A stretch of DNA of 57,118 nt from Firm-04 sp045591925 (GCA_045591925.1 JAZNTW010000018.1:1-57118); one strand, 5' to 3'; counted from the stretch's first letter, positions 34,505 through 43,919 are shown. The notes: generated by a model from the letters alone, not told the origin. A program made the numbers and translations.

Positions 34505-36025
34505 ATGCGTCTGGTCACACCGCTTGAAATGATGAAGCTGGAGGATATTGCGAATCAATCCGGCATCACATATGATATCATGATGAACCGCGCCGGAATC
34601 GGTCTTGCCTCGCATCTGGCGCGTATCGCAACCGAAAGCAGCAAAACGCGGCTCTTGTTCCTCTGCGGAAACGGTAATAACGCCGGCGACTGCTTTGTTG
34701 CCGCAACGCATCTTTCAAAACAATTCGAAGTCACGGTATGTCTGGTGCTCGGCGTGCCGAAAACCCGAACCGCCTATAACAAATACCGGCTCATGAACCA
34801 TGTTAATGTTCTGACCGAGCATTCGCAGATCCTCGAAGCTGTAAAGTCACACGACATCATTGTAGACGGCATTTTCGGCATCGGCTTCCGACGGGAGCTG
34901 AGTCCGCAGATTCAGGAATTGTTTGCCGCAGCAGAAGCGCCCGATAAGAAAATCATCGCCGTGGATATCCCAAGCGGCGGCTCCGGCTTGATCGGAACCG
35001 TTGCTGCCGGCACGCCGCATTGTCATGTCACGGTGACATTCGGCGCAGCAAAAACCGGTCTGTTCATCACGCCGTTGTCAGAGCATTGCGGTGCCATTCT
35101 GCTTGTGGATATCGGTCTGCCGGAGAGTGCATTTGACGCGCTGGAATATCCGATCACGCATATTGATTTGGATACGGTTCGCACGCTGCTGCCAGCCCGA
35201 CCGCAGAACGGTCACAAGGGAATGTTCGGCAAGCTGCTTTGCGTGACCGGTTCGCGGAATATGCCCGGCGCCGCACTGCTTTCCACACAGGCAGCACTTC
35301 GCTGCGGCGTTGGATTATGCTGTCTGGCGTCCGATTACGAGGTCTGCAAACTGCTGATGGGCTGCGCACCGGAAGCCCTCATCCAGCCGCTTCCCACCAA
35401 TGCAAACGGTATGCTGACGCAAAGCGCAATTCCGGAGATTCTCCGTGTTGCAAAGCAGGCAAATTGTGTGCTGATTGGCTGTGGTCTGGGACAATCGGAG
35501 GAGGTCAGCGCGGTTGTCCAAGCACTGATTCCGCAGCTTGATTGCCCAATCATTTTGGACGCAGACGGTCTAAATGCCATTGCCTCCGGCATAGATATAT
35601 TACGGAAAGCAAAGTCGCAGGTTGTACTGACGCCGCATCCGGGTGAAATGGCGCGCCTTCTGCACTGTACGGTCGAGGAGGTTCAAAAAGACCGCTTCAC
35701 CGCAGCAAAGCGACTTGCCAACCGCTTCCCGAATACGATTGTCGTGCTGAAGGGTGCCGGAACGATCGTAGCGGTTTCCGACCACGCGAGCATCAATACG
35801 AACGGAAATTCCGGTATGAGCAAGGGCGGCTGCGGAGACATCCTCGCCGGAATGATCGCAGGACTTGCCGCACAGCAGCTCAAACCCGAACACGCAGCGC
35901 AAATCGGCGTCTATCTGCATGGACTTGCCGGAGATTGTGCGGCTGCGGAATTTTCAAAGCGCGCGATGCTGCCGAGCGATATGCTCCAACAGCTACCGGT
36001 TCTATTCGGAGAATTTGAAGAATAA
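34505..36025 (+). CDS. nnr: Bifunctional NAD(P)H-hydrate epimerase / ADP-dependent dehydratase
   Basis: Metabolite-repair enzyme (506 residues) that restores hydrated NADH and NADPH. The N-terminal epimerase domain (about 1-215) has GNGNNAGDCFVAA and VDGIFGIGF. The C-terminal dehydratase (about 225-500) has HKGMFGKLLCVTGS, DADGLNA, LTPHPGEMARL and KGGCGDILAGMIAG. The fused form is standard in bacteria. AAAGGAG precedes the start. It is likely cotranscribed with the preceding membrane protein. Confidence 0.95.
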   Translation: MRLVTPLEMMKLEDIANQSGITYDIMMNRAGIGLASHLARIATESSKTRLLFLCGNGNNAGDCFVAATHLSKQFEVTVCLVLGVPKTRTAYNKYRLMNHVNVLTEHSQILEAVKSHDIIVDGIFGIGFRRELSPQIQELFAAAEAPDKKIIAVDIPSGGSGLIGTVAAGTPHCHVTVTFGAAKTGLFITPLSEHCGAILLVDIGLPESAFDALEYPITHIDLDTVRTLLPARPQNGHKGMFGKLLCVTGSRNMPGAALLSTQAALRCGVGLCCLASDYEVCKLLMGCAPEALIQPLPTNANGMLTQSAIPEILRVAKQANCVLIGCGLGQSEEVSAVVQALIPQLDCPIILDADGLNAIASGIDILRKAKSQVVLTPHPGEMARLLHCTVEEVQKDRFTAAKRLANRFPNTIVVLKGAGTIVAVSDHASINTNGNSGMSKGGCGDILAGMIAGLAAQQLKPEHAAQIGVYLHGLAGDCAAAEFSKRAMLPSDMLQQLPVLFGEFEE

Positions 36026-36090
36026 AGATAGAGGGCATTCCTCAGTAAAATCAATGTCGTCAAAAGCAAATCATATATGGAGGCTTATGA

Positions 36091-36741
36091 ATGAGACATT
36101 TGAAAGCACTGAGAAATGCCCTGTTTTTCTGTGTACCTGCGTTAATTTCGCTGCAAGGCTGCGAGATGCCGCAGAATGACGAGACCTTTCAGCCATTGCA
36201 GGCGGAATCCTACGAAGCGGATGTTCTGCTTGCATACGGCGAGGATCAAACTGCCGGTCTGCACCTGACGCGCATTGGCGATTCGGTGTGGGACGCAGCA
36301 TTTACCGAGCCTGCGTCGCTTGCCGGCGTGGTTCTGAGCTTTGACGGCAGTGCCGTGAGTGCAAGCTACAAGGGACTCGCATTCACGATTCCGAAATCCG
36401 CACTTCCGGCGAAAAATATGCTTGGGATGGTGACGGAGGCGCTGGACGCAGCCGATGCAGCCGAATCGCTCCCGTGTACACAGCAGGAGGATGGTAGCTG
36501 GTGCTATCAGGGAAGCTGTGCGGGGGGAAATTATACGCTGACATTCGGGCAATCCGGCGAGCCGCTGGTCTTTGATTTACCGTCACAGCCCTTGAAGCTG
36601 ACGTTCTCCGAGTTCCGTGTCATCCAAAGCACCGCAGAATCGTCCGACGCGCAAACCAACGTATCTACGAGTGGAACCACACAAACCGCCTGCACAACAG
36701 ACACCTCACTCACCTCGTCCACAGTCACATCCACCACATAA
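36091..36741 (+). CDS. Uncharacterised lipoprotein
   Basis: A 216-residue protein with a signal sequence ending in lipobox LQGC (Cys near residue 24). The middle region is a predicted beta-rich domain with FDGSAVSASYKGL and WCYQGSCAGGNYTLTFG. The last 30 residues are Ser/Thr-rich. GGAGG lies 7 bases before the ATG. I recognise no family with confidence. It ends 1 base inside a strong terminator. Confidence 0.8.
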   Translation: MRHLKALRNALFFCVPALISLQGCEMPQNDETFQPLQAESYEADVLLAYGEDQTAGLHLTRIGDSVWDAAFTEPASLAGVVLSFDGSAVSASYKGLAFTIPKSALPAKNMLGMVTEALDAADAAESLPCTQQEDGSWCYQGSCAGGNYTLTFGQSGEPLVFDLPSQPLKLTFSEFRVIQSTAESSDAQTNVSTSGTTQTACTTDTSLTSSTVTSTT

Positions 36742-36775
36742 AACAAGGGCACGTCAAATCGACGTGCCCTGTTTT
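36740..36775. terminator. Bidirectional terminator between the lipoprotein and GH9 genes
   Basis: AAAACA and GGGCACGTC (36740-36755) pair with GACGTGCCC and TGTTTT (36761-36775), one bulged base. Confidence 0.92.
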
Positions 36776-36806
36776 GTATTCATTTCAAAGATATGAAACA
36801 AATGGA

Positions 36807-39797
36807 TTATTTCTTACCGAGTTGATCGTAGGAGATGATCTTAGCGATGAAGCTAAGAATCTTAACGGTATCTTCGGAATCCGGCTTGCCGTTTGCGTTA
36901 ACGTCAGCATTCAGTTTACCCTGTGCAGATACGCTCGCGCTAGCATCTTCAGCAACAAAGCGAGCAAGCAGAACAGCGTCGGAAACGTCCACACGCTCTT
37001 CGGGAGTGGATTCTTTGGATTCGTTGACATTACCCCAGTCAGCGTCGCCCGGCTTTTCGGTTGTGGTTGTCCCGGAAGGCGTAGTGGTCGTACCACCTTT
37101 GGACCAATCGTACTCCACATCCTTGCTCTGCAGGAACTCAGTGATCCATGCGAGCGGGGAGTTCCAGTTGATGGTAACCTCGTTGGTAGACCATGCCTCG
37201 ATGGAGTCAACGAAGCATCTCTGAGACGGGTTGGTTTCGTCACCAGGAACGAATGCGAGTGCGCGGACATACGGATCCTGGAGACCTGCATTCGGGCCGC
37301 CAGAGAGAATTCCATCCGGAGCAGACGGCAGAGTCTTATCCAGTTCCTTAGACCAATATCTGTGGTGCGGGTTCTGCTCGCGGTAGGTACCGTAACCGGT
37401 AATGAACGAGAAGGACAGCGGGTTGGTACCAAGCAGGTAGTCCATACCCTGAGTAACGCCGCTCAGATAGTTGATATCCTGAGTCAGGTCATAAGCATAT
37501 GCCATAACGATCAGGTTGTTGATAACCATGGAGTTGGAGCCCCACTCATAACCCTTAATGATGATGCTTTCATCGAGGTTGTTCGGGTCGGTGTAGCCAG
37601 GACCGTCATACTTATACGGAATACCATAGCCCTGATCCTGCTCGGTCTCGATGTAGCTGTCAGCAGCTTCGAGGATGGACTCCTCAACGATCTTAGCCTG
37701 ATCAGCAGTCAGCTTATCCTTGTGGAGAGCGAGAGACAGAGAACCTGCGGAAGCAGTATTACCCCAGTTGAACGTGGTGTAAGAGCCTTCGCCGGAAGCG
37801 TTCTCACCACCGGTGATTCTGGTGGTAACCTTGAAAGCGTTCTTGTACTCAGAGAGCTTGTCAAGGTAGGTATCAGCAGCAGCATTGCCCATCTGCTTTG
37901 CAGAGATGAAGATTTCGCAAGCTGCCCAGTAAGCGTCGTCACGAACCTCGTTATCACCGTAAGGACCGCCGCCCTTTGCCTGATACAGCGGAGCGTACAG
38001 CGACTTCACATTGGTTTCTTCAGAAGCGGAAGCCTCATAGTAGTGCTCATCAAATGCCTCGAATGCTTCAATAGCAGTCTGGAGGTATTCCTTAGCCTGT
38101 GCCTCATCATACGGCTCCCAGAGTCTAGCTGCCTGTGCTGCGCAAGCTGCGTAGTTCAGAGTTGCAGCGAATGTTGGCGGCTTAACGATACGAACGGTAT
38201 CCCAACCGCCTTCCTTAACGTCGCCCTCATAGTCCCACGGCTTTGTTGCAAGACCGGTCCACTTGTGGTCGTGGAGCTTGTGGTAGTACAGACCTGCGTA
38301 CTTGCCCCAAGTCGGCTCGCTGGATTCAACCTTCATAGCCTGGATGAAGTCGAGCTCGTACTTGCACTCGTCGAGAATGTCCGGAATGCCGTTGCCTGCT
38401 TCCGGAATAACAACTGTGCCGGAACCGTCAGCAAACTTTTCCTTTGTCTCTTCGGAGTGGAGTGCTCTCTCATACATATTCTGGAGTGTCCAGACAGAGA
38501 TACCGCCGTTAACAACGTACTTACCGTGGTCACCGGCGTCATACCAGCCGCGGTTTGCGGTGATCTTAGAGGAAGCGTGCGTACCGGTAGCCTGATCCTT
38601 GCTGGTATACTCATTGATCCAGCCGTCCTGAACGGAAGCTGTATCGGTCTTATGGCCGCCCGGGTGAGCCAGATTTGTCTGATCCTTGCAAGAAGTGACA
38701 TAATCCATCTCGATATCAATACCGGAACGGTTCTGGTAGAAATAGTTGATTGCGTTGGTCAGCAGATTGTGGCTCTTGTCGGTGTAGATATCGTCACCGA
38801 TTTCGAACTCGAAGGATCTCCACTCCTTGCCCTTAATGCGGAGGTAGTAGGTACCCGGCGTCTTGTAATCGGAGAAGTCGATCTTGCAGACGCTGTCTGC
38901 GGAGTCATCGTCCTTCTTCGGAGAAGTAGTTTCGCCTGTTGCAACAGCAGTGCCGCTCTTTGCATCAACAAGCTCCCAAGTATAAGTACCGGAGAGGTCG
39001 ATGGAGCTTGCGCCATAGAAAACGTCGCCCTTGTTATCGCCGAGAACAGCAATCTTTCTGACCTCAGGGAAATAACCGAGCTGGTTTACGGAGATGTAGT
39101 TGTTCTCCAGACCGCTGTAGTCACGGCTGATTGCGCCGTAGTGGTTGTTCGGATCCGCGTCGCACTCGCTGCAGGTTTCGCAGATGATGGACATATCATC
39201 GAACCAGAGCTCGTCGCCCTCTTTTGCGTTACCGCCGTAGCCGTTGGTATCCTGTGCATAGTGGAATGCCCACTCAACAGCCTCAAGGTCCTGAGTCGGG
39301 GTGAATGTGCCCTTGAACTCCTTATACTCAGTGGACAGCGTTACAGGGCTTCCCCACTGACCGTTGCCCATGTGAGGACCCATGTGCATATCATTGGTCT
39401 TACCATCGAGCTCGAAATATTCTTCTGTACCGGCAATGTTACCGATCTTGGAGCAGAGTTCCATACCGTCTCTGCTTGCCTTAGCCTTAAAGCTAACGGT
39501 GTACTCGTGACCCGACTTAAAGTTCAGGTTACGGTGTCTGAACTGCAGGTCCCACTTGGACTTCTCAGCGCCGAGCGGTACCTTAACAGTGATGTGGAAT
39601 GCGCCGCCCTTAACGTCAAAGTCTTGCTTTGCAGGGCTGGATTCGCAGGTATGCCAAGGAAGCGCCTTATGAGAAAAGTCGCTTTCACCCAGAACCTGAC
39701 CTGCCGATACAGTCATAGGCGCAATGCTAGCGACTGTCGGCGCGACCATTGTCAGAGCCATGAGGCCTGCAACGATCAGTTTCGATTTTCTGTGCAT
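36807..39797 (-). CDS. Cellulosomal CBM4-Ig-GH9 endoglucanase/cellulase with dockerin
   Basis: Secreted cellulase of 996 residues. Signal peptide 1-32; CBM4-like sandwich about 35-210; Ig-like CelD_N module about 233-330; GH9 (alpha/alpha)6 barrel about 338-895. The catalytic Asp pair is in DAGDH (420-424), the active-site His region is NPHHRYWS, and the proton donor is Glu873 in STNEVTINW. A short Thr linker precedes a dockerin (917-990). Its second repeat is regular, but the first calcium loop carries about a 10-residue insertion (GDADWGNVNESKESTPEERV). GGGAGGG precedes the start. Codon choice looks more biased than in neighbours, consistent with high expression. Confidence 0.95.
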   Translation of the reverse strand: MHRKSKLIVAGLMALTMVAPTVASIAPMTVSAGQVLGESDFSHKALPWHTCESSPAKQDFDVKGGAFHITVKVPLGAEKSKWDLQFRHRNLNFKSGHEYTVSFKAKASRDGMELCSKIGNIAGTEEYFELDGKTNDMHMGPHMGNGQWGSPVTLSTEYKEFKGTFTPTQDLEAVEWAFHYAQDTNGYGGNAKEGDELWFDDMSIICETCSECDADPNNHYGAISRDYSGLENNYISVNQLGYFPEVRKIAVLGDNKGDVFYGASSIDLSGTYTWELVDAKSGTAVATGETTSPKKDDDSADSVCKIDFSDYKTPGTYYLRIKGKEWRSFEFEIGDDIYTDKSHNLLTNAINYFYQNRSGIDIEMDYVTSCKDQTNLAHPGGHKTDTASVQDGWINEYTSKDQATGTHASSKITANRGWYDAGDHGKYVVNGGISVWTLQNMYERALHSEETKEKFADGSGTVVIPEAGNGIPDILDECKYELDFIQAMKVESSEPTWGKYAGLYYHKLHDHKWTGLATKPWDYEGDVKEGGWDTVRIVKPPTFAATLNYAACAAQAARLWEPYDEAQAKEYLQTAIEAFEAFDEHYYEASASEETNVKSLYAPLYQAKGGGPYGDNEVRDDAYWAACEIFISAKQMGNAAADTYLDKLSEYKNAFKVTTRITGGENASGEGSYTTFNWGNTASAGSLSLALHKDKLTADQAKIVEESILEAADSYIETEQDQGYGIPYKYDGPGYTDPNNLDESIIIKGYEWGSNSMVINNLIVMAYAYDLTQDINYLSGVTQGMDYLLGTNPLSFSFITGYGTYREQNPHHRYWSKELDKTLPSAPDGILSGGPNAGLQDPYVRALAFVPGDETNPSQRCFVDSIEAWSTNEVTINWNSPLAWITEFLQSKDVEYDWSKGGTTTTPSGTTTTEKPGDADWGNVNESKESTPEERVDVSDAVLLARFVAEDASASVSAQGKLNADVNANGKPDSEDTVKILSFIAKIISYDQLGKK

Positions 39798-40060
39798 AAA
39801 AAACCCTCCCGTTTTTTTAGTATATAAACACAGCCAGTACGAGCCGTGCTTATACCTTAGTCAGAAAGCGGATACAGCTTTCGCGATAAACATAAAATAC
39901 GCACCGAAACAAGAGCCTCTCTCACAATCGCGGCGGCATATCGCAAAATATGACACAGTGTTATGAATCAAGCGCAATAATTCCAGCGTTTTCACATTTA
40001 TTATACAAGCTGTATTAGTTTCTTCGGGATATACCTGCGGTGCTACGCAGTCTCCCATTG
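39798..40060 (-). promoter_or_regulatory. Long structured 5' leader of the GH9 gene
   Basis: About 260 transcribed bases lie between the promoter (40066-40094) and the GH9 start. Near its 5' end a GGGA...TCCC outer pairing encloses the stem CTGCG...CGCAG (about 40027-40055). The rest is AT-rich with no open frame I support. It matches no riboswitch class I know, but the length and early hairpin suggest post-transcriptional control or stability. Confidence 0.5.
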
Positions 40061-40065
40061 ACTAC

Positions 40066-40094
40066 ATTATAATACAAGATTGGCTTCTTGTAAA
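40066..40094 (-). promoter_or_regulatory. Promoter of the GH9 gene
   Basis: On the minus strand TTTACA (40094-40089) and TATAAT (40071-40066) are separated by 17 bases. The stretch from 40095 to 40334 contains nothing else I can assign. Confidence 0.75.
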
Positions 40095-40334
40095 GAGTTT
40101 TTTGAAACTTTGTCGGAAGTGTATAAACCAAATGACATTTTTTGTAAAAATCGACTAAAGATATTTGTTCATATTTTTCAGCATTTCCAGCCGCCAATCC
40201 GCGCCGTTTTGTTCATAAACCATGGTAGAATTATTGCGAAATATTACAAAGAGTTATACCAGTTCACGGATTGATGAAATTGCATTTCTTATCGCCGTTT
40301 TCTTTTGTAGAATGCTACAATTTTTTGACGCGAC

Positions 40335-40363
40335 TTGACAAATTCGATGAGATATGCTATAAT
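40335..40363 (+). promoter_or_regulatory. Sigma-A promoter of the sodium/solute symporter gene
   Basis: TTGACA (40335-40340) and TATAAT (40358-40363) are separated by 17 bases, giving a leader of about 105 bases. Confidence 0.9.
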
Positions 40364-40476
40364 TACTTTGCTGCGTTAAAGCTGTGTAGCGTAAAAACAT
40401 CAAAGCGCAAAAGCGCCCCCAGCTTACCGGTATACTACTTATATATCACTATATAAACGGATTCAGGAGGCTTCTT

Positions 40477-42063
40477 ATGTCAGCATCCCAAATTATTACG
40501 ATGGTCGTCGTCGTGATTTACGCCGTGGTCATGGTCACCATCGGCATCCTCACCTCGCGAAAGACCAAGAACGTCAATGACTTTGTGTTCGGCGGCAACA
40601 AAATCGGCCCGTGGATGACTGCGTTTGCATTCGGAACAGCGTATTTTTCGGCGGTCGTGTTCATCGGCTATGCCGGACAATTCGGCTGGAGCTACGGCGT
40701 ATCCGCAGCTTGGATCGGCGTCGGAAACGCGCTGATCGGTGCAACGCTCGCATGGCTGGTGCTCGGCAAGCGCACCCGTCTGATGACCAAGCATCTCGAA
40801 GCGAAAACCATGCCGGATTTCTTCATGAAGCGTTATGACAGCGTTTCGCTCAAGAACGCGGCGGCAGTGATCGTTTTCCTGTTCATGATTCCGTATACTG
40901 CGTCCGTTTACAACGGTCTTTCGCGGTTATTCGCAATGGCATTCAACCTCTCCTCCCCGAACGCATACCAGTATGTCATGATCGCCATGGCAGTTCTGAG
41001 TGCCATTTACGTCGTACTCGGCGGCTATTCCGCAACGGCTGTCAACGACTTCATTCAGGGTATTATCATGCTCGTCGGCATCTCCGCGGTTGTCATCTGC
41101 GTGCTCAATTATAACGGCGGCTTTGGCAGCTCGGTGGAAATGCTCAAGGCGATCGACGCCGTACCGGACGGCAAGCTCGCGTCCGCATTCGGACCGGATC
41201 CGATCAATCTGTTCGGCGTTGTGATTCTGACCTCGCTCGGCACATGGGGTCTGCCGCAGATGACCCATAAATTCTACGCGATCCGCGATGAAAAGGACAT
41301 CAAGCGCGGCATGATCATCTCGACTATTTTCTGTCTGATCGTTTCCGGCGGCTGCTACCTGCTCGGCGGCTTCACCAGATTGTTCAACACCACCGAGGAT
41401 GGTCAGGGCATCGGCGCAAACGTCATCCAGATGCTCTCCAACGGCAAGCTGGAATTTGACGCCATGGTTCCGAATATGCTGCAAACCGCGCTGCCGCCGC
41501 TGCTCATCGGACTGGTCGTGGTGCTGGTACTGAGCGCGTCGCTCTCGACCCTTTCCGCACTCGTCCTGACCTCCTCCACCACCCTCGCGCACGACCTGCT
41601 CCGTCCGGCATCCAAGGGCAAAATGGACGACAAAAAGGAATTTGTCACCATGCGTGTACTGATCGTATTTTTCCTGCTGATTTCCGTTGTCATCGCAATG
41701 AACAAGAACGCCGCCATCACAACGCTGATGAGCTATTCCTGGGGCGCGCTTTCCGGCTCCTTCCTCGGCCCGTTCCTCTGGGGACTGTTCAGCAAAAAGG
41801 TCACAAAGGCTGCCGTCTGGACGAGCTTTGCGATCGGCGTCATTTCCACGATCACACATATGTGCGTCTTCACATTCTTCAAGGATAGCTGTGCCGGCTT
41901 TGTCAAGTGGGCTGCATCTTTGCCACTCAATCTTGCGTCTCCGATCAACGCAGGCGCACTGCTGATGCTTCTTTCCATCGCCATCGTACCGGTCGTATCT
42001 GCATTCACAAAGCCCTGTGACCAGAAAACCGTTGACCATGCGTTTGCTGCACTGAAAAAATAA
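40477..42063 (+). CDS. Sodium:solute symporter (SSS family)
   Basis: A 528-residue membrane transporter with about 13 hydrophobic helices. Family features are the N-terminal SRKTKNVNDFVFGGNKIGPW, GTAYFSAVVFIGYAG, and LGGYSATAVNDFIQG near helix 5. Helix 8 has LSASLSTLSALVLTSSTTLAHDL, rich in the Ser/Thr residues that ligate sodium. The substrate (amino acid, sugar or carboxylate) is not predictable. AGGAGG precedes the start. It is monocistronic between its own promoter and terminator. Confidence 0.92.
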   Translation: MSASQIITMVVVVIYAVVMVTIGILTSRKTKNVNDFVFGGNKIGPWMTAFAFGTAYFSAVVFIGYAGQFGWSYGVSAAWIGVGNALIGATLAWLVLGKRTRLMTKHLEAKTMPDFFMKRYDSVSLKNAAAVIVFLFMIPYTASVYNGLSRLFAMAFNLSSPNAYQYVMIAMAVLSAIYVVLGGYSATAVNDFIQGIIMLVGISAVVICVLNYNGGFGSSVEMLKAIDAVPDGKLASAFGPDPINLFGVVILTSLGTWGLPQMTHKFYAIRDEKDIKRGMIISTIFCLIVSGGCYLLGGFTRLFNTTEDGQGIGANVIQMLSNGKLEFDAMVPNMLQTALPPLLIGLVVVLVLSASLSTLSALVLTSSTTLAHDLLRPASKGKMDDKKEFVTMRVLIVFFLLISVVIAMNKNAAITTLMSYSWGALSGSFLGPFLWGLFSKKVTKAAVWTSFAIGVISTITHMCVFTFFKDSCAGFVKWAASLPLNLASPINAGALLMLLSIAIVPVVSAFTKPCDQKTVDHAFAALKK

Positions 42064-42088
42064 TACAATTAGTATTGAAGCTCATACG

Positions 42089-42127
42089 CCGCCCGATGTA
42101 TCAACCGGTACATCGGGTGGTTTTTTT
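42089..42127 (+). terminator. Terminator of the symporter gene
   Basis: CCGCCCGATGTA (42089-42100) pairs with TACATCGGGTGG (42109-42120), followed by seven or more T. Confidence 0.92.
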
Positions 42128-42227
42128 GCGTATGATTTCATCATGAAACCGCGTCAATCTGCATATGGTGTAGCAGACAGGATGCCGTGCGTGCTGCACG
42201 ATATCCGGCATACAAGGAGTGAGCAGA

Positions 42228-42581
42228 TTGCGTAAACAAACCCTTTCCCCCGCGCACACGGAAGCCGATATGCTCGATGACCGTGCCCTGCGGCTCGGCA
42301 GCTATATCGCAGAGCATTCGGCAACCGTCCGCAGCACCGCCGCAGTGTTCGGCATCTCCAAATCCACCGTCCATAAGGATATTACCGTCCGGCTTCCGAG
42401 ACTGCACGCCGGACTGTCCGCACAGGTTCGCGAGATCATCGAAAAAAATAAGCAGGAACGTCATATCCGTGGCGGACTTGCAACCAAGCGCAAATACGAA
42501 ACCGAGAAGCATCTCCGTCAGCAGCAAACGGAAACGTATGAAAATCAATCGTCTCCGACAGGCAATTCGTTCATTATGTAA
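42228..42581 (+). CDS. spoIIID: Sporulation transcriptional regulator SpoIIID
   Basis: Mother-cell DNA-binding protein that adjusts sigma-E regulon expression. The helix-turn-helix is in RSTAAVFGISKSTVHKDIT, followed by RLPRLHAGLSAQVREI and the basic RHIRGGLATKRKY, all hallmarks of the family. The start is uncertain. TTG 42228 has AAGGAG 8 bases upstream and gives 117 residues. ATG 42270 gives 103 residues with an N-terminus closer to the Bacillus protein. The tail after RKY is Gln/Glu-rich and longer than usual. Confidence 0.9.
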   Translation: MRKQTLSPAHTEADMLDDRALRLGSYIAEHSATVRSTAAVFGISKSTVHKDITVRLPRLHAGLSAQVREIIEKNKQERHIRGGLATKRKYETEKHLRQQQTETYENQSSPTGNSFIM

Positions 42582-42620
42582 CAATTTGGAAACAAAGCCG
42601 AAAAAAGCTGTCCTTGGCAC

Positions 42621-42649
42621 TTGACGAAAGACAAAAAAAGTAGTAAAAT
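42621..42649 (+). promoter_or_regulatory. Promoter of pfkA
   Basis: TTGACG (42621-42626) and TAAAAT (42644-42649) are separated by 17 bases. Confidence 0.8.
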
Positions 42650-42733
42650 AGTAGACGGCAGATTATGTATATATAAAAAGGATGTTACTGCGCGGTTACT
42701 GTGCGGTATGCAATCATGAGGAGGATAAAAACT

Positions 42734-43693
42734 ATGAAGCGAATTGGTGTTCTGACAAGCGGCGGCGACGCGCCGGGTATGAATGCTGCAATCCGTGCGG
42801 TTGTTCGCACCGCGATTTACAAGGGGATGTCTGTCGTCGGTATCAACAGAGGCTATAACGGTCTGCTGAACCGCGATGTATATGAGATGGATCTGCGCTC
42901 GGTTTCGTCCATCATCCAGCGCGGCGGTACGAAGCTGTTCTCCGCACGTTGCTTGGAGTTCAAGGAAGAAGCCGGCGTTCTGAAGGGCGTCGAGGCTTGC
43001 AAGGAGCTTGGCATTGAGGGTCTTGTCGTCATCGGCGGCGACGGCTCCTATCGTGGTGCCGGAGACCTCTCCGCACACGGTATTCCCTGCATCGGTATCC
43101 CCGGAACCATCGACAACGATATTTCCAGCACCGATTTCACCATCGGCTACGATACCGCAATGAACACCGTTATGGAGCTTGTTGACAAGATCCGCGATAC
43201 CAGCCACAGCCACGACAGATGCTCCATCGTTGAGGTTATGGGCAGAGGCGCAGGCTATATTGCAGTCAACACAGGCGTTGCCTGCGGCGCAGTTGAGATT
43301 CTGTGTCCGGAACGTGAATACAATATCGACAGCATCATCGAGAAGATGCAGGCAAGCCGCAAAATCGGCAAGCAGAACTTCATCATCATCGTCGCAGAGG
43401 GCATTGGTCATTCCGAGGAGATCGCAAAGTACATCCAGGAAAAGACCGGCATTGAGTCCCGTGCAACGATTCTCGGTCATGTTCAGCGCGGCGGTTCACC
43501 GACTGTGCGCGACAGAGTGCTTGCAAGCCAGATGGGCAATTACGCCGTCAGTCTGCTTGAGAAGGGCATCGGCAACCGTGTTGTCGGTATCCGTGGCACC
43601 CAGCTTGTTGATTACGATATTCAGGAAGCGCTCAAGATGACAAAGCCGTTTGAGGATGACCTCTACGACCTCACTGAGATGATCAGCATCTGA
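42734..43693 (+). CDS. pfkA: ATP-dependent 6-phosphofructokinase
   Basis: Glycolytic enzyme of 319 residues. GGDGSYRGA and GIPGTIDND (Gly rather than Lys before TIDND) mark the ATP-using, not pyrophosphate-using, type. Fructose-6-phosphate contacts are in MGRGAGYIA and GHVQRGGSPT. ATG 42734 is set by GAGGAGG upstream; the longer frame is unsupported. It has its own promoter. Confidence 0.96.
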   Translation: MKRIGVLTSGGDAPGMNAAIRAVVRTAIYKGMSVVGINRGYNGLLNRDVYEMDLRSVSSIIQRGGTKLFSARCLEFKEEAGVLKGVEACKELGIEGLVVIGGDGSYRGAGDLSAHGIPCIGIPGTIDNDISSTDFTIGYDTAMNTVMELVDKIRDTSHSHDRCSIVEVMGRGAGYIAVNTGVACGAVEILCPEREYNIDSIIEKMQASRKIGKQNFIIIVAEGIGHSEEIAKYIQEKTGIESRATILGHVQRGGSPTVRDRVLASQMGNYAVSLLEKGIGNRVVGIRGTQLVDYDIQEALKMTKPFEDDLYDLTEMISI

Positions 43694-43744
43694 GCGATCC
43701 AACCAGCATTACTGATCCAACATCATGCCGGGCAGAGGCGCTGT

Positions 43745-43860
43745 CTCTGCCGCAGAGTAGGAAATTCCGCGTGAAGTGCCGTTCGAACGGGGAGTTGTCG
43801 AGCGGACGAAAAGCGTCAGCAGAACGCTTGCGATGGAGTTTCCGCATCCCGCTGAGGCAT
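43745..43860 (+). promoter_or_regulatory. Tetrahydrofolate (THF) riboswitch
   Basis: The sequence carries the class features in order: GCAGAGTAG, CCGCGTGAAGTG, GGGGAGTTGTC, GCGGACGAAAAGCG, then CGATGGAGTTTCCGCATCC. The closing P1 pairs GCC-CAG with CTG-GGC at the ends, and P2 pairs GAAATTCC with GGAGTTTC. It lies directly upstream of a folate transporter and folC, the known regulon of this class. Confidence 0.82.
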
Positions 43861-43872
43861 AAGGGAAATATC

Positions 43873-43919
43873 ACACTCCTTTGTGCATTCAGGGTAATTG
43901 TGCAAAGGAGTGTATTTTT
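43873..43919 (+). terminator. Expression-platform hairpin overlapping the folT ribosome binding site
   Basis: ACACTCCTTTG (43873-43883) pairs perfectly with CAAAGGAGTGT (43903-43913), followed by ATTTTTATG. The 3' arm contains the folT AAGGAG, and the T run abuts the start codon. The hairpin could therefore act as a terminator, a ribosome-site block, or both. Confidence 0.8.

Noticed and set aside
36774..39827. 1017-codon open frame antisense to the GH9 gene
   Set aside because: The minus strand encodes a complete GH9 protein with signal peptide, catalytic residues and dockerin; the plus-strand translation has no domain and no ribosome site.
39798..40060. c-di-GMP, SAM or fluoride riboswitch in the GH9 leader
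   Set aside because: The conserved core sequences of these classes are not present by eye, so the leader is left unclassified.
40085..40334. Small genes in the GH9-symporter gap
   Set aside because: Short AT-rich frames there have no ribosome sites or conserved motifs.
43731..43751. Terminator of pfkA (GGCAGAG...CTCTGCC)
   Set aside because: The 7 bp hairpin lacks a T run and its 3' arm overlaps the start of the THF riboswitch; it may instead be an alternative pairing of that element.
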